A DNA stretch of 64,000 nt from Mansonella perstans (GCA_037074765.1 JBAMDO010000150.1:58172-122171), one strand, 5' to 3'. Shown: positions 13,171 through 31,700, numbered from the stretch's first letter. Notes: generated by a model from the sequence alone, not told the origin. Made by a program: numbers and translations.

Positions 13171-15704
13171 GATCACCGCTACTCCTACAGAGTAGTCCTT
13201 TATTGATTTTGGTCATTTTTACTATCGAATTTGAAAAAAATTTCTGTTAATTTTATGACTATTACTTTAAAAAAAACAAGAAAGAAAAAAACGAAAAGCA
13301 TAGCAAAGATTAAAATTATTGAACAAATTAAATGTACAATTATAACCATTCAACGTATGCATACATACTTAGGAAGATGTGAGCAAAATTCACAAGTAAA
13401 AAGGAAATTTCCAGTTTTAAAAAAGTTTCGCCTCTTCCTTTTCAGCTGAAAAAAAGGAAAAGTAATCAAATAAAATGTTTCGAATTGAAAATTGACAATA
13501 TTTTTTAAAATATATTCAAATTGCTTTTATTCGATGAAAAAAGTGTGTCATCTTTTGATGACAACTTCCGCGTTTAAATAATCTAATTGTAATAATTGAA
13601 GAAATTTTCCTTTTTCTTTTTTTAAAATTTTATACCTAAGGCATTGATTTTGAAATAATTGAATTCGTTGTAAATTTCAGCCATTTTTTCTATTAAATTT
13701 CCAATTCATCGATTTTCAATTTTTCCAAAAAAAATTGCAAATAAATTTTTCAAAGGAAAAAAATTAAAAAAATTTTTCACAGCAGCTTCATTGTTTCAGT
13801 TAACCAAAGAACAAAAAAAAAAGAAATAAAGAAAAGGCCTTAAAGAAGGAAAAAACGACTGCATGATTTCGTGTGGATGAGATGAAAGGGGACCATTGGC
13901 CGGAAAATTTTTTGCATTTCCGGGCACTTTTCAAATTTATTGACTGTTTTGACAATAATATATCAGATTACACAATATTAAACGAGAAAGAGAGAAATAG
14001 AGAGAAAGCAGAAGAGAGAGAGAAAAGAAAAAATTTTTAAAAAGAAAATTTTCCGCAAAATCGAACTTAAAATGACATTTTTAAATGATTGATATCAAAT
14101 TGAGCAAAAATTGAATTCCATTTAAACTGTGGCATCTGTTCGAACCAAGAAAATTCAATTAATTTTTTATGAAATTTAATAAGATTGCAATTATTACTAA
14201 AAAATTTGAAAATTGGCCAAAAAAATTTGTAGCTTTAAAAAATCTTATGAATCAATCGATATGCTAATTCATAAACAATGTTTTATTTTCTCTAAATGCG
14301 AAATTTAATATTGTAACGAAAAGTACAGAGCAGTGTTTCTTGTAGGATGGCCAAATTAAATGAGCGCTGTTCAAAAGTTTGCATTAAAAAATTAATTTTT
14401 CAAAGGATTACTAATCTTAAAACTTTTTTTTATCCAATTTTCAACTGAACCTCATGCGCGATTAAATAGAACACAGTACCTTTATCTAATTTTCAGCCTA
14501 AGTGCACATATGCTTACCTAGAAATAGAAGCTAAATATAGCAAATGATCAGTGTACATGCATACACTTTGAAGAAGAATGAATAAAAAAAAGAAATTTGG
14601 CCATTTTGAATTTTTCGAAATTTTTTTTTTAAAAGAAAAGACGGAAAAACGAACCATAAAAATAAGCATAAATAAAAGTTCAATTCTTTCTTTTTTTCGT
14701 TACTTTTTTTGCAAATTTGACGAGCAATTAAGCTTCAAATAAAAATTTTATATCAACAAGAAATGATTGCCAAACAATTAAAGTTTCAAAATATTTGAAA
14801 ACTATCTGCAAAAAAAAGAAAACAAAAAGGAAAAAAAATGGAAAAATTTTGGCGATAATATTAAACTATTAATTACAAATCAATTACAACTGAAAGAAAT
14901 AAATGAATCAAAGTGATCTAGTCATTACTGTCCGAAATAGATATAACAAATTAATTGCGGTTCGAATTCGAAAAATAATAATTAGAATTAATTTATTAAA
15001 ATAATACATCATTCACAATCACAATTAAACGAACGATTTCATTAATAATTAGTCATTTCAATTTATTAAAACTTTTGGCAATCAATTTTTCCATTCTGAT
15101 AATAGTTCAAACAACAATATGGAAATCAATATATAGGAATTAATTCAAATGGGAAAAATTCATTTTTTTTCAATTTTTTTTTAATTTTTACACTATCAAA
15201 GAATAAGGAAAGATTGAAATTTTTAAGCAATCAATTTTTCAATGCTTTTTTTTTTTAGGAATGATTGCTAAAGAAAATAAAGCAGCAGTGCTTCAGGCAA
15301 ATTTATAATTTAAGAAATATTGGAAAAAAATTGAATTTGAATGACTGACATTTCAGAACTTTAATTTACTTTAAGGGACAAGAAAGAAGAGAATTGAAAA
15401 AAACAAGAAATGAATATGGAAAATAGAATCGATTAACTCGTGCTTCAGTTTTCACTCTGCCATTTCATTCTTTTAAATATTATAAATATATTTTACGAAA
15501 TTTAATTTCTCTCATTTCACATTGTATTTCAATTATTTATTTTAACAAAATAATAAATTAATTTAAAAAAAAAACAGAAAAATTTGCTCGAATAATTTTC
15601 GTTTTTGTTTTTTATTTCGCTTTTTTTTTCCTTTCATATTCTGAAGAAAAAGTTGATCAGCAATGCTGTTAGGTTGTATTTTCATTTCTATTAATAATTA
15701 AAAA

Positions 15705-15910
15705 CCACCGTACAACACCAAGAGGCGCTGGTTGCTAATAGCAATACCATATGCAATATGCATGCAGCAAACGCAATACCAAGTGAATCTCGACAAAGAT
15801 GTTCCAAATATGTACAGTGGCGTTGGAAAACAGCGTATAGCAGAGATGCTAATTGCTTAACCTATGAACCCTTCTTGGAACTCACATTTCAGCTCCATGT
15901 TTGAATTCAA
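15705..15910 (+). other. GC-richer island conserved in both inverted-repeat arms
   Basis: This roughly 200-bp island stands out from the AT-rich arm. On the plus strand one frame stays open for about 65 codons without an early ATG, and it includes the stretch SKYVQWRWKTAYSRDANC. On the opposite strand an ATG opens a 12-codon frame (MELKCEFQEGFI) that runs into a GTTAAG donor-like site. The partner island is at about 35090-35320. I recognise no family. It could be an exon, a transposon fragment or a regulatory element. Confidence 0.3.
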
Positions 15911-17397
15911 GTGTTAAATTGAATTCGTATGGCGAAACTGACAAAAGTGACGAAAGCATATATGAATGAAGAAAGTTAATTAGTTTTCATTTTCTCTAAG
16001 CTTAAAATTAATTTTCATTAATAATTCAAGTTTAGGCTTAAAGATAGTTTGATTAGTTGAAAATTACACCATAGCAATTTTGCATTTTACTAAATTTGCA
16101 ATAAAGAAGCGCTAGGTTTCGTTTTTCGTTTCTTAGACATAATAGATGCGCTAATGAATAGTTATAATTTGTGATTGTCTTAATAATTCCCGCGGAAATC
16201 TTCCAAAAATCTCTTAAAAATTGACTGTTAATGTGACTGTTAATGATGAATTTTGAGATTTTAAATTACAAAAAACTAAGGAAGAATCTTATTCATTGCT
16301 AGGAATTAATATGTAAATACTAATAGTGGAAAATTTAAACACTCAAAAATGGCAGTTAGAAATTCAAAATGATGGAGAAATTAGTTTAACTATATTACAC
16401 TAAATGTGCTTAATGATTGACTTCTCTCAAAGAATTAATTTGATGGGTTCAGAATAAGTTTGAATTATCATTGATCTCCGGTTGATTTCATCTAAGAATA
16501 CTCGCATTCAATATTGGTGCTAGAATATACTTTTTCGTGTTATTTATGAGAACATACGTTTAAAGATATGATATAAACATAAACTTGTTTACTGAAATGT
16601 ATTCTTTATTTCAACATAAAAATGTTTAAAATTTTCAACAGAAAACAACGCAAGAATAAAATGTCTAATTTCTCATCATTTTCTATGATACATTCATACT
16701 CAATTACTTATATTTTATGTTAGTAATTGAGTAATTGGAAACGAGTAAAAAGAATTAATGATTTGAAATTAATAAATGAATAGAAAAAAAATTTTTGTAA
16801 TGTTCTTTTTTTTAACTTTTGTAAAATATTTCAAAACTTTTTTAATTTTCCTTTCTTTGTATTTTTTTTTTCATTAATTAAATTTGCACTATTTCGCAGT
16901 TGCTCATATTTCATTATTTGTTCAGTTATTTGTTTCATTCTTTTCATTTTTGCTTTTATAAATTCCCAAGTAAAGTTGCAAAGAGTTTGTTAAAAAGTGT
17001 TGATTGAATTAAATTTTCTATTATCTCCGCGTGATATTTGAATTTTTTTTCCTGTAATATTATTCAATGGAAAGAAATCATAAATTTGAAGAAAACAAGC
17101 AAACAATACTTTGAAAAAGATAATAAATGAAATTGAAACAAGAAAAAAAATCTTTTGACACTCTTGAAAGGAAAAGTAACACTTTAACTTCTTATCTTAT
17201 TTTCATTCAAATTTATACTGATAACTGCATCAGTAAAAGAAATTTCTGTCAGGACTCTTATCTTTAGAATATTTATTTTGTGACTTAGTCAAGAAATATC
17301 TTTAATTAGTTATTACTGGAAAATATGAATCGAATATATTTTTGATAGATTGAGGGAAATCAAACTGAAGTAGAAGTGAAAATGAAATTAAATTGAA

Positions 17398-18153
17398 CTT
17401 GTCAGGAAAGTTTTCTTTAGTATGAAAACGAAAATTTGGTAAAAAATGATTTACGTAGTCTTTGATATTTACGAATTGGGTTTGAAACACACAGCTAGTT
17501 GAAAATTTTGTTGTGGTACAGATTCTAATTATTAGAATAGAATGATAAGCGAAATATGTATCTATTAATATAACAAATCAAATAGTAGAATCGAGGAGTA
17601 ATACGAAGGAAGTAGTGATTTTGTTGATAGAACGACTAATGCTGCCATTAAAGGATGAGTTAAGGCGTACTAAAAAGCGAAGGAAAATAGTAGAAGTGAA
17701 GATTGTGTATTGGTGATAAACTAATAATAATCTAATCACAATTGGAGGAAGTTTATATAGATGTGAATTGTTTATAATCAATTAATAAATCAAGTTACTG
17801 AGAGTTCATAAATAAGTGGCATTGTGAATTAACAATGAATTAACCAAACAAGTTGCTAAAAGCTACTACAAATAAGTGACAATGTTTATATATATATATA
17901 ATATTATTAATCATACCTGCTTACAAAAATGGCTTAAAATCAATGATTATTCAAAAATAAAACGATCATCAAATTGTGGAAGATTCCTATTTATTATTTA
18001 ATTGACAATTTTTACAATGAATACTTTGGGATTTTGAAAACAAAGTAAAAGTGACGTTTCGCAATTAATTGTCTGTTATCAAAATAATCATGGCATAATA
18101 TAATATGGCTTGCACCAAACATTTGGTAATAAATTATTTGATTTTTTCCGACA
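17398..18153 (-). repeat. 3' LTR of the minus-strand element
   Basis: Longer than its partner LTR because of an internal ~65-bp two-fold repeat around 17780-17885 (AATAAGTG.CA.TGT cores). It starts at the complement of 18153, next to a short purine-rich GTCGGGAG tract. Confidence 0.75.
17751..17760 (-). promoter_or_regulatory. TATA box in the 3' LTR
   Basis: Reads CTATATAAAC on the minus strand. It lies at the same relative place in all three LTR copies of the window, which supports it as the LTR core promoter. Confidence 0.6.
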
Positions 18154-20696
18154 CTCCCGACTGAGAGAGAAAATTCAGGTTTGGAGAGACATTCATTTGA
18201 TTTGAATTTGATTGCTTAAGAAATAATTTCTGTTCTTTTTGATCTTTCAATGAAACCACTAGTTCAATTTCAGTCGGGTTTGCCATTTGATTTGAACATT
18301 TAACAAATGGCAAGTGTAGTAGTATAGAACAGAGTAAATCTAGCATTATTTTAATAACAATAAGATCAAAACTATTATCAGAACACAAATGCCAAAACTA
18401 ACAAGTCGCCAATGGGTCGTGAATCCGTCTAATTCTTGTTGTGTTGACTCGCTTACCTTATTAATCACTTGACCGATCTTCTCTAATAATTCTTCGCTTT
18501 CTTGATCGATTTCCTCCCAATTACTCTGTTTTGGTTGTCTGGCTTAATAATTGTATTCGTTTGTCGTTGTGATAAGATTTAAGTTCAGCACTTATTTTCT
18601 CGATTTCGAAATCTCCGATTATATCGCTAATAAATTTCATTGGCTTTAAATCGAAATTCTTTAGTTGAACAAACTTCCATTGACTCGTATTGCATCTCTT
18701 TGAAAGATTATGTTGGCTTTAAGATTAGCCACAGTAGGTTATTGTATGATAACCATCCAGTTAGCGTCAATAGATTATTGCGATTGTGACAGCTTTGTTT
18801 ATCTATTTCGTTGAGTCTTTGTTTAAACTCTTCTTGGAGAGTATCGTAAATTGGAATTTCGTGTTCTTGAAATCGCGATCCTCTTCTTTGGTTGTTTCTA
18901 TCATAAATAAATTTCCCTTAAAGGGTGAAATTAAATAGTTTTAATTTAATTGAGATCTATGATATTTATTTGATCATTATAATTCACTGGTTGAGGATCA
19001 GCAAAATCTTAGTTTATTGTATTAATTTTGTTTCGTTTTCCTTGAAAGTAATTTTTGCAGTTCATCAATAATAATTTCCTGATAATTTCCAATTCTTCGA
19101 TATAACCTCATATTCCATAGAATTATATCCGTATTCGTTATGCATTTTCCACTTTGTGTGGAGCAATCCTGCTAGTTTGTCCTTTGTCATTGTTGTTCGA
19201 ACTTCCGCATTTTTTCTGCATTTAATTCCAAAGGAAAAAATAGATTGATTGGTCTATCGAAGAGTTTCCATTAGATGTTCGTATTATTGTACTTCTCACT
19301 CTTCTGCCATTTCCAATTCTGAGTTTTTGACAGATTCATTTAACACGAATATTTCATCTGGACTTGGAATCCGTTTTTCGGAGAAATCAGTTTTGTTGGT
19401 TTTAGAAATCAGTTTGGTTACGTTCTCTGAAGCTAATGAGATATTCATTTTTCCGGTTTTCCCATAATACACAAAATGTTTTGAGACTTTTGACTAGTAT
19501 TTAATTAGTTGGGATTTACCAGATCTGGAATTTACGAATCTGGAATTTATTCCTTCGATTATATCCAATTGTCTTTGCTCCTTGATGATATCTTCGTATC
19601 ATTGTGGACTGATTCTTTCTATGATCGTTTGATTAAGTTTTTTGAACGACCAAAGTATAATCGATGATTGTGCTTAATTTGTCTTCTGATTCTTTCAATG
19701 GCCGACGGATTCGATATCTTTCTTTATATTGATTATAGATCTCTTGAACTGCCTCACTGTTTCTTCGCCATCATCATCATTGGGTTATTCATTGATTCCC
19801 TTGATTTCTAATTTTCAGTAATTTTCTTCCTCTAACCCAGAGTTTACGTTGGCCACACATAATGCTTGACAGGGATTGTTCATATCGCCACTTTCAATAA
19901 CCATAGGTCCAATTTTTATACAGAACAATAAAAATTCAGAATTTAATTCTTCTGTTTCAGTTCCACAAATTTGAAAAATATTCGGCTCCAAATACTAGGT
20001 CGGATCGTTTTTAATAATTTTTTAGGCCATCAGTTGATTTGCTACTAATATTTTGGCTATTGTAATTCATTAGTCAGGCAGCCGATCATTTGGGCACATA
20101 TTTTTATAGTTCCTTTTGCTTTGATCTATATACTGAGTTGTGCTTGAGTGGCAAGACATAATTTGATTTCTTAATACCAAATGAAGCCAGTTTCAGTTTT
20201 CACTCATCAGTTTTAGTTAGATCTAGTCGCTCAGCTAAATCCTTTGATATGAACGATAAATGTGACCTATATCAAATAATGTCAATGCCTCTTCTTGACG
20301 TTTTGATAGTAATAGGTTGAATATAGTTACATAAAAGTAAGGTTTCATTATCTTGTTTTTCCATTACTGAATTTGTTTAAGTTATTATCTCGATTTATGA
20401 TTGGATGTTTTGATATTGATGTAGGCTATCGATAGTTTTCTGATAATATACTTTATTAAGCATTCACCGTGTAATCGCTTTCGACTATGGTTTCATTGCT
20501 AAAATGCTCTTGGTTTTCTTTTAGCGCTTCTAGTTGTTATGAAATTTTTCATTTTCTCAACTGCTTTAATCCATTCTTTTTCATTTCCGGTTTGTCTCGT
20601 AAAGTAGTTTTTCCAGTCTCTCTTTTACGGGTTCAGTGCTTTCTATTACTTTAAAAGTCATATTGCTTACCTCATTCAGGTACTAATAAATTCTTG
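18154..20696 (-). pseudogene. Env-like glycoprotein remnant of the LTR element
   Basis: Reading the minus strand, the 3' part (about 18530-18346) encodes an acidic stalk followed by a tryptophan-containing juxtamembrane stretch and a hydrophobic segment ending VLIILLLLK-like, then a stop. Further upstream lie cysteine-containing fragments, e.g. around 19930-19820 (CIKIGPMVIESGDMNNPCQ) and around 19165-19030 (TQSGKCITNTDIILWN), with frameshifts and stops between them. This looks like a class-II-fusion-type glycoprotein relic as in env-bearing nematode LTR elements, but no intact frame remains and the family call is inference. An overlapping 84-codon frame at 18388-18134 runs into the LTR and has no known match. 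Confidence 0.5.
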
Positions 20697-21250
20697 TCGG
20701 GAAAGTTTTTGTTATAAGAATGAAAATTTAGTAAAGAATGACTTACGTAGTCTTTGATATTTACGAACTGGTTCTGAAACACACAGCTAGTTGTAAATTT
20801 TATTGGTGTCCAGAAACCAACTATTAGAATAGAGCACATGCCAAATATGTAGATAACTATGTATTAAAATAAAAAAATCAAAAAGTAGAATCGAGGGGTA
20901 ATACGAAGGGAATAGTGATTCTGTTAATACAACGAATAATGCGGAAGATGTAATTAAACAATGAGTTATAAAGCAAAGGACAGTAGTAGAAGTGAAGGTG
21001 ATATTTTGGTAATAAACTAACAGTAATTAATCACAATTAGAGGAAGTTTATATAGGTGCCACATCAAATTGTGAAAAATTCCCATTGATTATATAATTGA
21101 CAATTTTGATAGTAAATACCTTGGAACTTTGAAAATAAAGTGAAATGTAGCGTTTTGCAATTAATTATGTAACATCGAAATAATCAAAGCGTAATATGAT
21201 TTGGCTTGTACCAAACATTTTGTAGTATAAATATTTCGATTTTTCCTGCA
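20697..21250 (-). repeat. 5' LTR of the minus-strand element
   Basis: Matches the 3' LTR over most of its length (for example ACGTAGTCTTTGATATTTAC and AAACACACAGCTAGTTG blocks in the plus-strand reading). Many substitutions indicate an old insertion. Confidence 0.75.
21046..21055 (-). promoter_or_regulatory. TATA box in the 5' LTR
   Basis: CTATATAAAC on the minus strand followed by CTTCCTC, as in the partner LTRs; likely core promoter of the element. Confidence 0.6.
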
Positions 21251-22684
21251 AGGCTAAGATTAAATCGATCGAATTTGCTAACTATTATGGTCTCTGCTTA
21301 ACATTCCGGTTCGATATCTTGCATACTTAATAGTATGCAAATTTGATTAATGAATTTGATTACAACATAAAAAAAGATTGTTCTCTAATGTGCATTTGCT
21401 AGCTGCTATTATTGCGAACGGTTGGTTTATTTCGAAAAAATTTCGAATAACAAAATCAAATTTAGCCAAATCTTGCGAAATTTTCTCTGAATCTTGAATT
21501 TGGTAAAGTAATCGATATAGTAATCGATAAATCCGTCCGTAAAAATTACCAGAATTCCGGATGGTATTTTTGTGCTCTATCCGAATGACACCCATACGGC
21601 GGGTTGTATTGAAACGAAAAGTTCAGTTAATTAGCAATGAAAGTACGATGGAAATTACAAAAAAAATATTGCTCCTTTATCATTTGTTTATCATCGCTTA
21701 TTATTGCTTATCATTAATTAACAATGCTTATCACTATTACTGCTTATCGTTTTATCATTGCTTATTCTATTTGGCTCATCGTTGTTCATCGTCGATTATC
21801 ATTTGTCTATCATTGCTTATTTATCATCTGCTTATCGTTACCCATGAACAACTTCTACTTATTCCACTTCGGCATACTATGCAATTCATATCAAGTTTAA
21901 TTACTCATATTTATATTCAGTAGGATGTGTATTTACGTCATCTCCCTGCATGTGTGTGTATGTGCGTGTGTTAAAATTTCCGAAAAAAATGTCAGAACGA
22001 TTGATGTTTTATGAAATAAAATAATGTAAAGTGTCTATAGTAACATTTTTATCCAGAAGAATAAATGATTATGACTTGTAAAATTTAATTTGTTTTCCTC
22101 AAATTTGCAAAAAAAAAATGCTGCATGCTGAATTTGCCATTTTTTCCTATATGTAAAAGAATATATAAATTTCAAAATAAGTCAGGAATTATCTGCCATT
22201 TACATATTCCGATGATGTCATTCATTTTTAAGAAAAAAAAGTGTCATTTTGGTGACATCATAAATATTTCAAACGATTTCTTTCTTCATAAAATTAAATT
22301 TTATTTGGAAGTAATGAAGACTTTAATCGGTGAAAATGATAGCTGTTTAAATTGGTGATGATTTTATCGGCTTAAACTGATGATATATGATAATGACTTG
22401 AGTCGACAATAAATTTTAATGACTTAAAATGATAAATTAACAATTCGAAATTATCTAAAAATGTATGGTGGTGATTTAAATTGGTGAATGATAATGATTG
22501 ACCGATGTACGATCATAATAGATAAATTGATGGTTCGATATGAGCAGAATTTACGACAGTGACTTTAATCGATTAATGATAATAACTTAACAATAGTAAT
22601 GGATAAATAGTTCGATATGATTTCAATTTACTTCGATAATTGCTTAGATTTAATGCAAAAAAAAAATTTTTCTTTTTTCTTTTC
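21251..22684. other. Intergenic region upstream of the pseudokinase gene
   Basis: No exon recognised. At 21664-21870 lies an imperfect array of TTATCATTGC-type units. At 22340-22640 lies a loose series of GATAATGACTT-type units. Confidence 0.5.
21664..21870. repeat. Imperfect TGCTTATCATT array
   Basis: About fifteen degenerate units of 10-14 bp built on GCTTATCATTG. They generate a 120-codon low-complexity open frame (21561-21923), which I do not count as a gene. Confidence 0.75.
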
Positions 22685-22686
22685 AG
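22666..22686 (+). promoter_or_regulatory. Probable trans-splice acceptor of the pseudokinase gene
   Basis: A long T-rich tract ends in TTTTCAG at 22680-22686, 24 bases before the ATG at 22711. This is the classic nematode acceptor consensus, best read as an SL trans-splice site. A cis-spliced upstream exon is the alternative. Confidence 0.55.
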
Positions 22687-22710
22687 CTATAAAACTAACA
22701 AAAAAAAAGT

Positions 22711-24875
22711 ATGGCAGTGTTCTGGGGTGAAATTGAAGAAACTGTGGAAAATATCTGCGGTGTTATTGATTATGATAAACATGCATTTTTTGTCACATGT
22801 ACAGAAGATGATCCAGTAGATCGCGAGTATACATTACATCAGGTTTATGATGATAAAGCACCTGATACGGTATTTTTCATTTTCATTTTCTTTTTTTTTT
22901 AATTTTCTTACTTTTGGAAAAAGTCCTTATTTTAAAAAATTTAAATGAAAAAAGATTGATTGTCAGAAGACTACGATTGTGCCATCAAAATCAAAAAAAA
23001 TTATCATCATTGCAAGCTATTTTCTTGATACGCTGATTTTTTTTTGATAATTTTTAGATAGAAAGATTTTTTTTCCAACAAAACAAAAATTTCACTTTTT
23101 CAATCTAAAAAGAGTTTGTAAAATTTTTTATCTATTCAGTCGTAAAAGTTGTCAACAACGTTAATGATTAATTCACGTTTTTTTGATATATTATCAATTT
23201 AATCATAAGTATTTGAAAATTCGATTCAAAAATAATTTATTTACTGAAATTTTTTTAAGGTAATGCATATGTTAATTGCAAGACATGATAAAGTGCACGA
23301 TCGCAAAAATACAGCAATACATCGAACAGTGAAAATTTTACAAATGGTCAAAGGTCGTTCCATTCATTTTCCAAAATTGATCTGTTATGGCCGTCTTAAA
23401 AAGGTGAAACTTTTTTTTTTGGAAAAAATTAGTCAAGATTTTAAAAAAAGAAAAAACATAAGCTATTAAAGTCATGAAAAATAAGAAAATTTGAAGCTTC
23501 AGAAACTTAGCAAACGAAATTTTGCAAGAATCTTACATGGTTCAAGACTATTTTCAGATGATATTTGGTGAAAGTGGTGATCAAGATGCTGAACGCGATC
23601 CGGAATGGACTGGACGGCCATGTGCCATTCTGGAATATCATGCAGCACCACTTGGTACATTGCTATCATTATCTCCCACTGGTACTGTTCCACTGGATTT
23701 AGCAATGACCATCATGATTGGTTGTGTTCGGGCACTTGCATCACTTCATCGGCTTGGTTATGTTCATCGTCTGGTTTCACCGTACAGGTAAATTACAATG
23801 AAACAAATCATTTTATGTTTCAATCTAATTGATAAATGATAACTAACTAAACTTATTTATTCGTAACTAAATTAATTATTAGGTATGAAAATAAAGAAAA
23901 AGTTTTTTTTTTTCAAATTCATACAAATATATTAATTTTTCAAATGAATCAAAAAATTGAATTACAGTTTTGCATATCGTAATCCAATATCATATGATTT
24001 TATTGAATCACGCATGTTAATTATTGATGTAAGCCTAGCTTTACCATGGCCTTGTAAACCACGAACATTTGTACCATTTGTTGGTACCCTTCGTTATAGC
24101 TCAGTACGAGCTCATCGTGGACGTGAACAGGTTTAAAAGATGAGAAAACCAATTTTTGATTTTTTCTTTTTCAATATTCAATTGAATAATCATGAAGAGG
24201 ATTCAATTTCGATAAAAAAAAGACACTAACGAATTGAAAAATTTCGGCTTTTCAAAATGTGTTTTTTCAAAAAAAATTGTTGCCAGGGTCCATCAGATGA
24301 TATTATTGCTCTAATTTACATGATCGCTGAAATGATCTCCGGTAAATTACCATGGCGTTCAGTGTTTGATGAAAAACGAGTATGCGAAATGAAATGTTTA
24401 TTTTATCAAAATGTAGAATTTAAAAGACTTCCGAGAGAAATTCGTTCCATTTATAGGTAAATGCTATCCAATTTATTGATTTAAACAATAGATTATTTAC
24501 TTTGATCATTTAAATTAATATTTAAAACTATCTTTTAATCATCAACTTAAATTTGAATTTTAAAAAATTACTCGTTCTTTCTCAAATTATTATCATCTGT
24601 TTACCTTACTAATTCACTTCATCATTTGCATAATACACCTAATCACTGCATCTGTTATGATTTATTGATTGCTTATCAATCAAAGTGAAAAATGTAAAAT
24701 TGGAAATCTAGAAAAAAAGCTTTTTTTTTGCAGATTGATGTATATGACATTATCACCTTATCCAATAGATTATAAATTTATCATTGGACAAATTCAAGCA
24801 GCGCTAAAACGTCGTTTTCCAGTTTACAAACATGAACTTCCCTCATGGCTTGCTTTACCAATTGGTGAAGAATAA
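22711..24875 (+). CDS. Casein-kinase-1/TTBK-like pseudokinase, six exons
   Basis: Exons: 22711-22869, 23260-23403, 23529-23787, 23968-24130, 24287-24456 and 24734-24875 (stop), about 345 residues, just a kinase domain. Worm CK1/TTBK landmarks are present: the tract LHRLGYVHRLVSPYS, then GTLRYSSVRAHRGREQ, SDD and LPWRS. The catalytic residues are gone. HRD has become HRL (about residue 183), the following Lys-Pro-Ser-Asn is VSPYS, DFG is DVS (about 208-210), and no typical glycine loop or VALK lysine is seen (MLIARHD). It is therefore probably a pseudokinase acting as a scaffold or binding partner, not a phosphotransferase. All junctions keep phase except exon 2 to 3: exon 2 ends in phase 0 while the only usable acceptor needs phase 1. 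One extra A in the AAAAA run at 23398-23402 would restore it, so this is either a real frameshift or a consensus error. It converges on the collagen gene. Confidence 0.75.
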
Positions 24876-25099
24876 AACCCTTCAAAAATGATACACAATC
24901 AATATATTAGCAGTTCATTATTATTAATCGATCGATCATCAATTGGGAATGATCATTTTTATCCAGACTTATCATTTGCTTTATCAGTCATTCTAAATGG
25001 ACGTAATAATAAAACAATTTAGTTTTCTAAAAATAAATTATGTATATGATCATTTATTAATTAAATTAGAAATTCGATAATTCCGAAAAGAAAAAACTT

Positions 25100-25126
25100 T
25101 TTTTCTGCAGATTAATTTATATGACA
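25100..25126 (+). pseudogene. Decayed copy of the acceptor and start of pseudokinase exon 6
   Basis: A T-run followed by CTGCAGATTAATTTATATGA closely resembles 24722-24753 (T-run, TTGCAGATTGATGTATATGA), 225 bp after the stop codon. It looks like a local partial duplication or a paralogue remnant. Confidence 0.5.
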
Positions 25127-25522
25127 ATTTGAATTATTAATCATTAAATTTTCACTAGAAATTAGTGAATCATTCGTATCAACTTTTATCTTCACATAAA
25201 AATGCTTAATTTATGTATACAAAAACGAAAAATAAAAATTTATTTTTTTAGCAATTTTATAGCAATTATTAAATGATATGCAAATTTTAGCAGTACTGTA
25301 ACAAAAGCAAAATTTGAAAAAAATATTTCTTATAATTTTAAAGTTTGCAAATTTAGCAATATATTTTTTTTCTAAATACATAAAACAAAAAGCACCGGGA
25401 ATTAATTGAGAAGAAAATTGAAAAAATTTTTCCTCCATTAAAATGAAATCTAAATTTTTTGTTTCATCTTATTAATGAATCATCACGGAAAAATATATAT
25501 GTAAGATGACGTTCGTAACAGT

Positions 25523-31700
<6,178 letters not shown>

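Larger units (their letters stand above)
12961..19159 (+). repeat. Left arm (A) of a large inverted repeat
   Basis: Read on the minus strand, this segment matches 31879-36623 at high identity; one 84-codon frame (18388-18134) differs from its partner (32647-32901) by one residue. The outer boundary is near base 12961 and the inner boundary near 19159, inside the env-like region of the LTR element. This arm carries about 1.4 kb (roughly 13390-14810) that is absent from the right arm, so one arm has had an insertion or deletion. Identity falls near the outer end, where a TAC-type microsatellite (13105-13170) has diverged between arms. Confidence 0.92.
17398..21250 (-). mobile_element. LTR retrotransposon relic with env-like interior (Pao/BEL-like)
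   Basis: Two diverged direct repeats (17398-18153 and 20697-21250) flank a 2.5-kb interior on the minus strand. Both LTRs begin with a TG..GGAAAAA-type start, contain a TATATAAAC box and end near a GACAAG motif. The interior holds no recognisable gag, protease, reverse transcriptase or integrase. It does hold cysteine-containing glycoprotein-like fragments and, next to the 3' LTR, a stalk followed by a hydrophobic membrane anchor. This fits an env-only deletion derivative. Env-carrying elements of this architecture are known in the nematode BEL/Pao group (Cer7- and Tas-like). Frames are broken by stops. The BEL/Pao assignment is inference because pol is missing. Confidence 0.7.

Noticed and set aside
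18134..18388. 84-codon frame kept in both inverted-repeat arms
   Set aside because: Its identity in both arms reflects recent duplication, not selection. It overlaps the env-like anchor frame and runs into the LTR.
21561..21923. 120-codon plus-strand frame, the longest with a start codon among chance frames
   Set aside because: Produced by the TTATCATTGC repeat array; low-complexity product.
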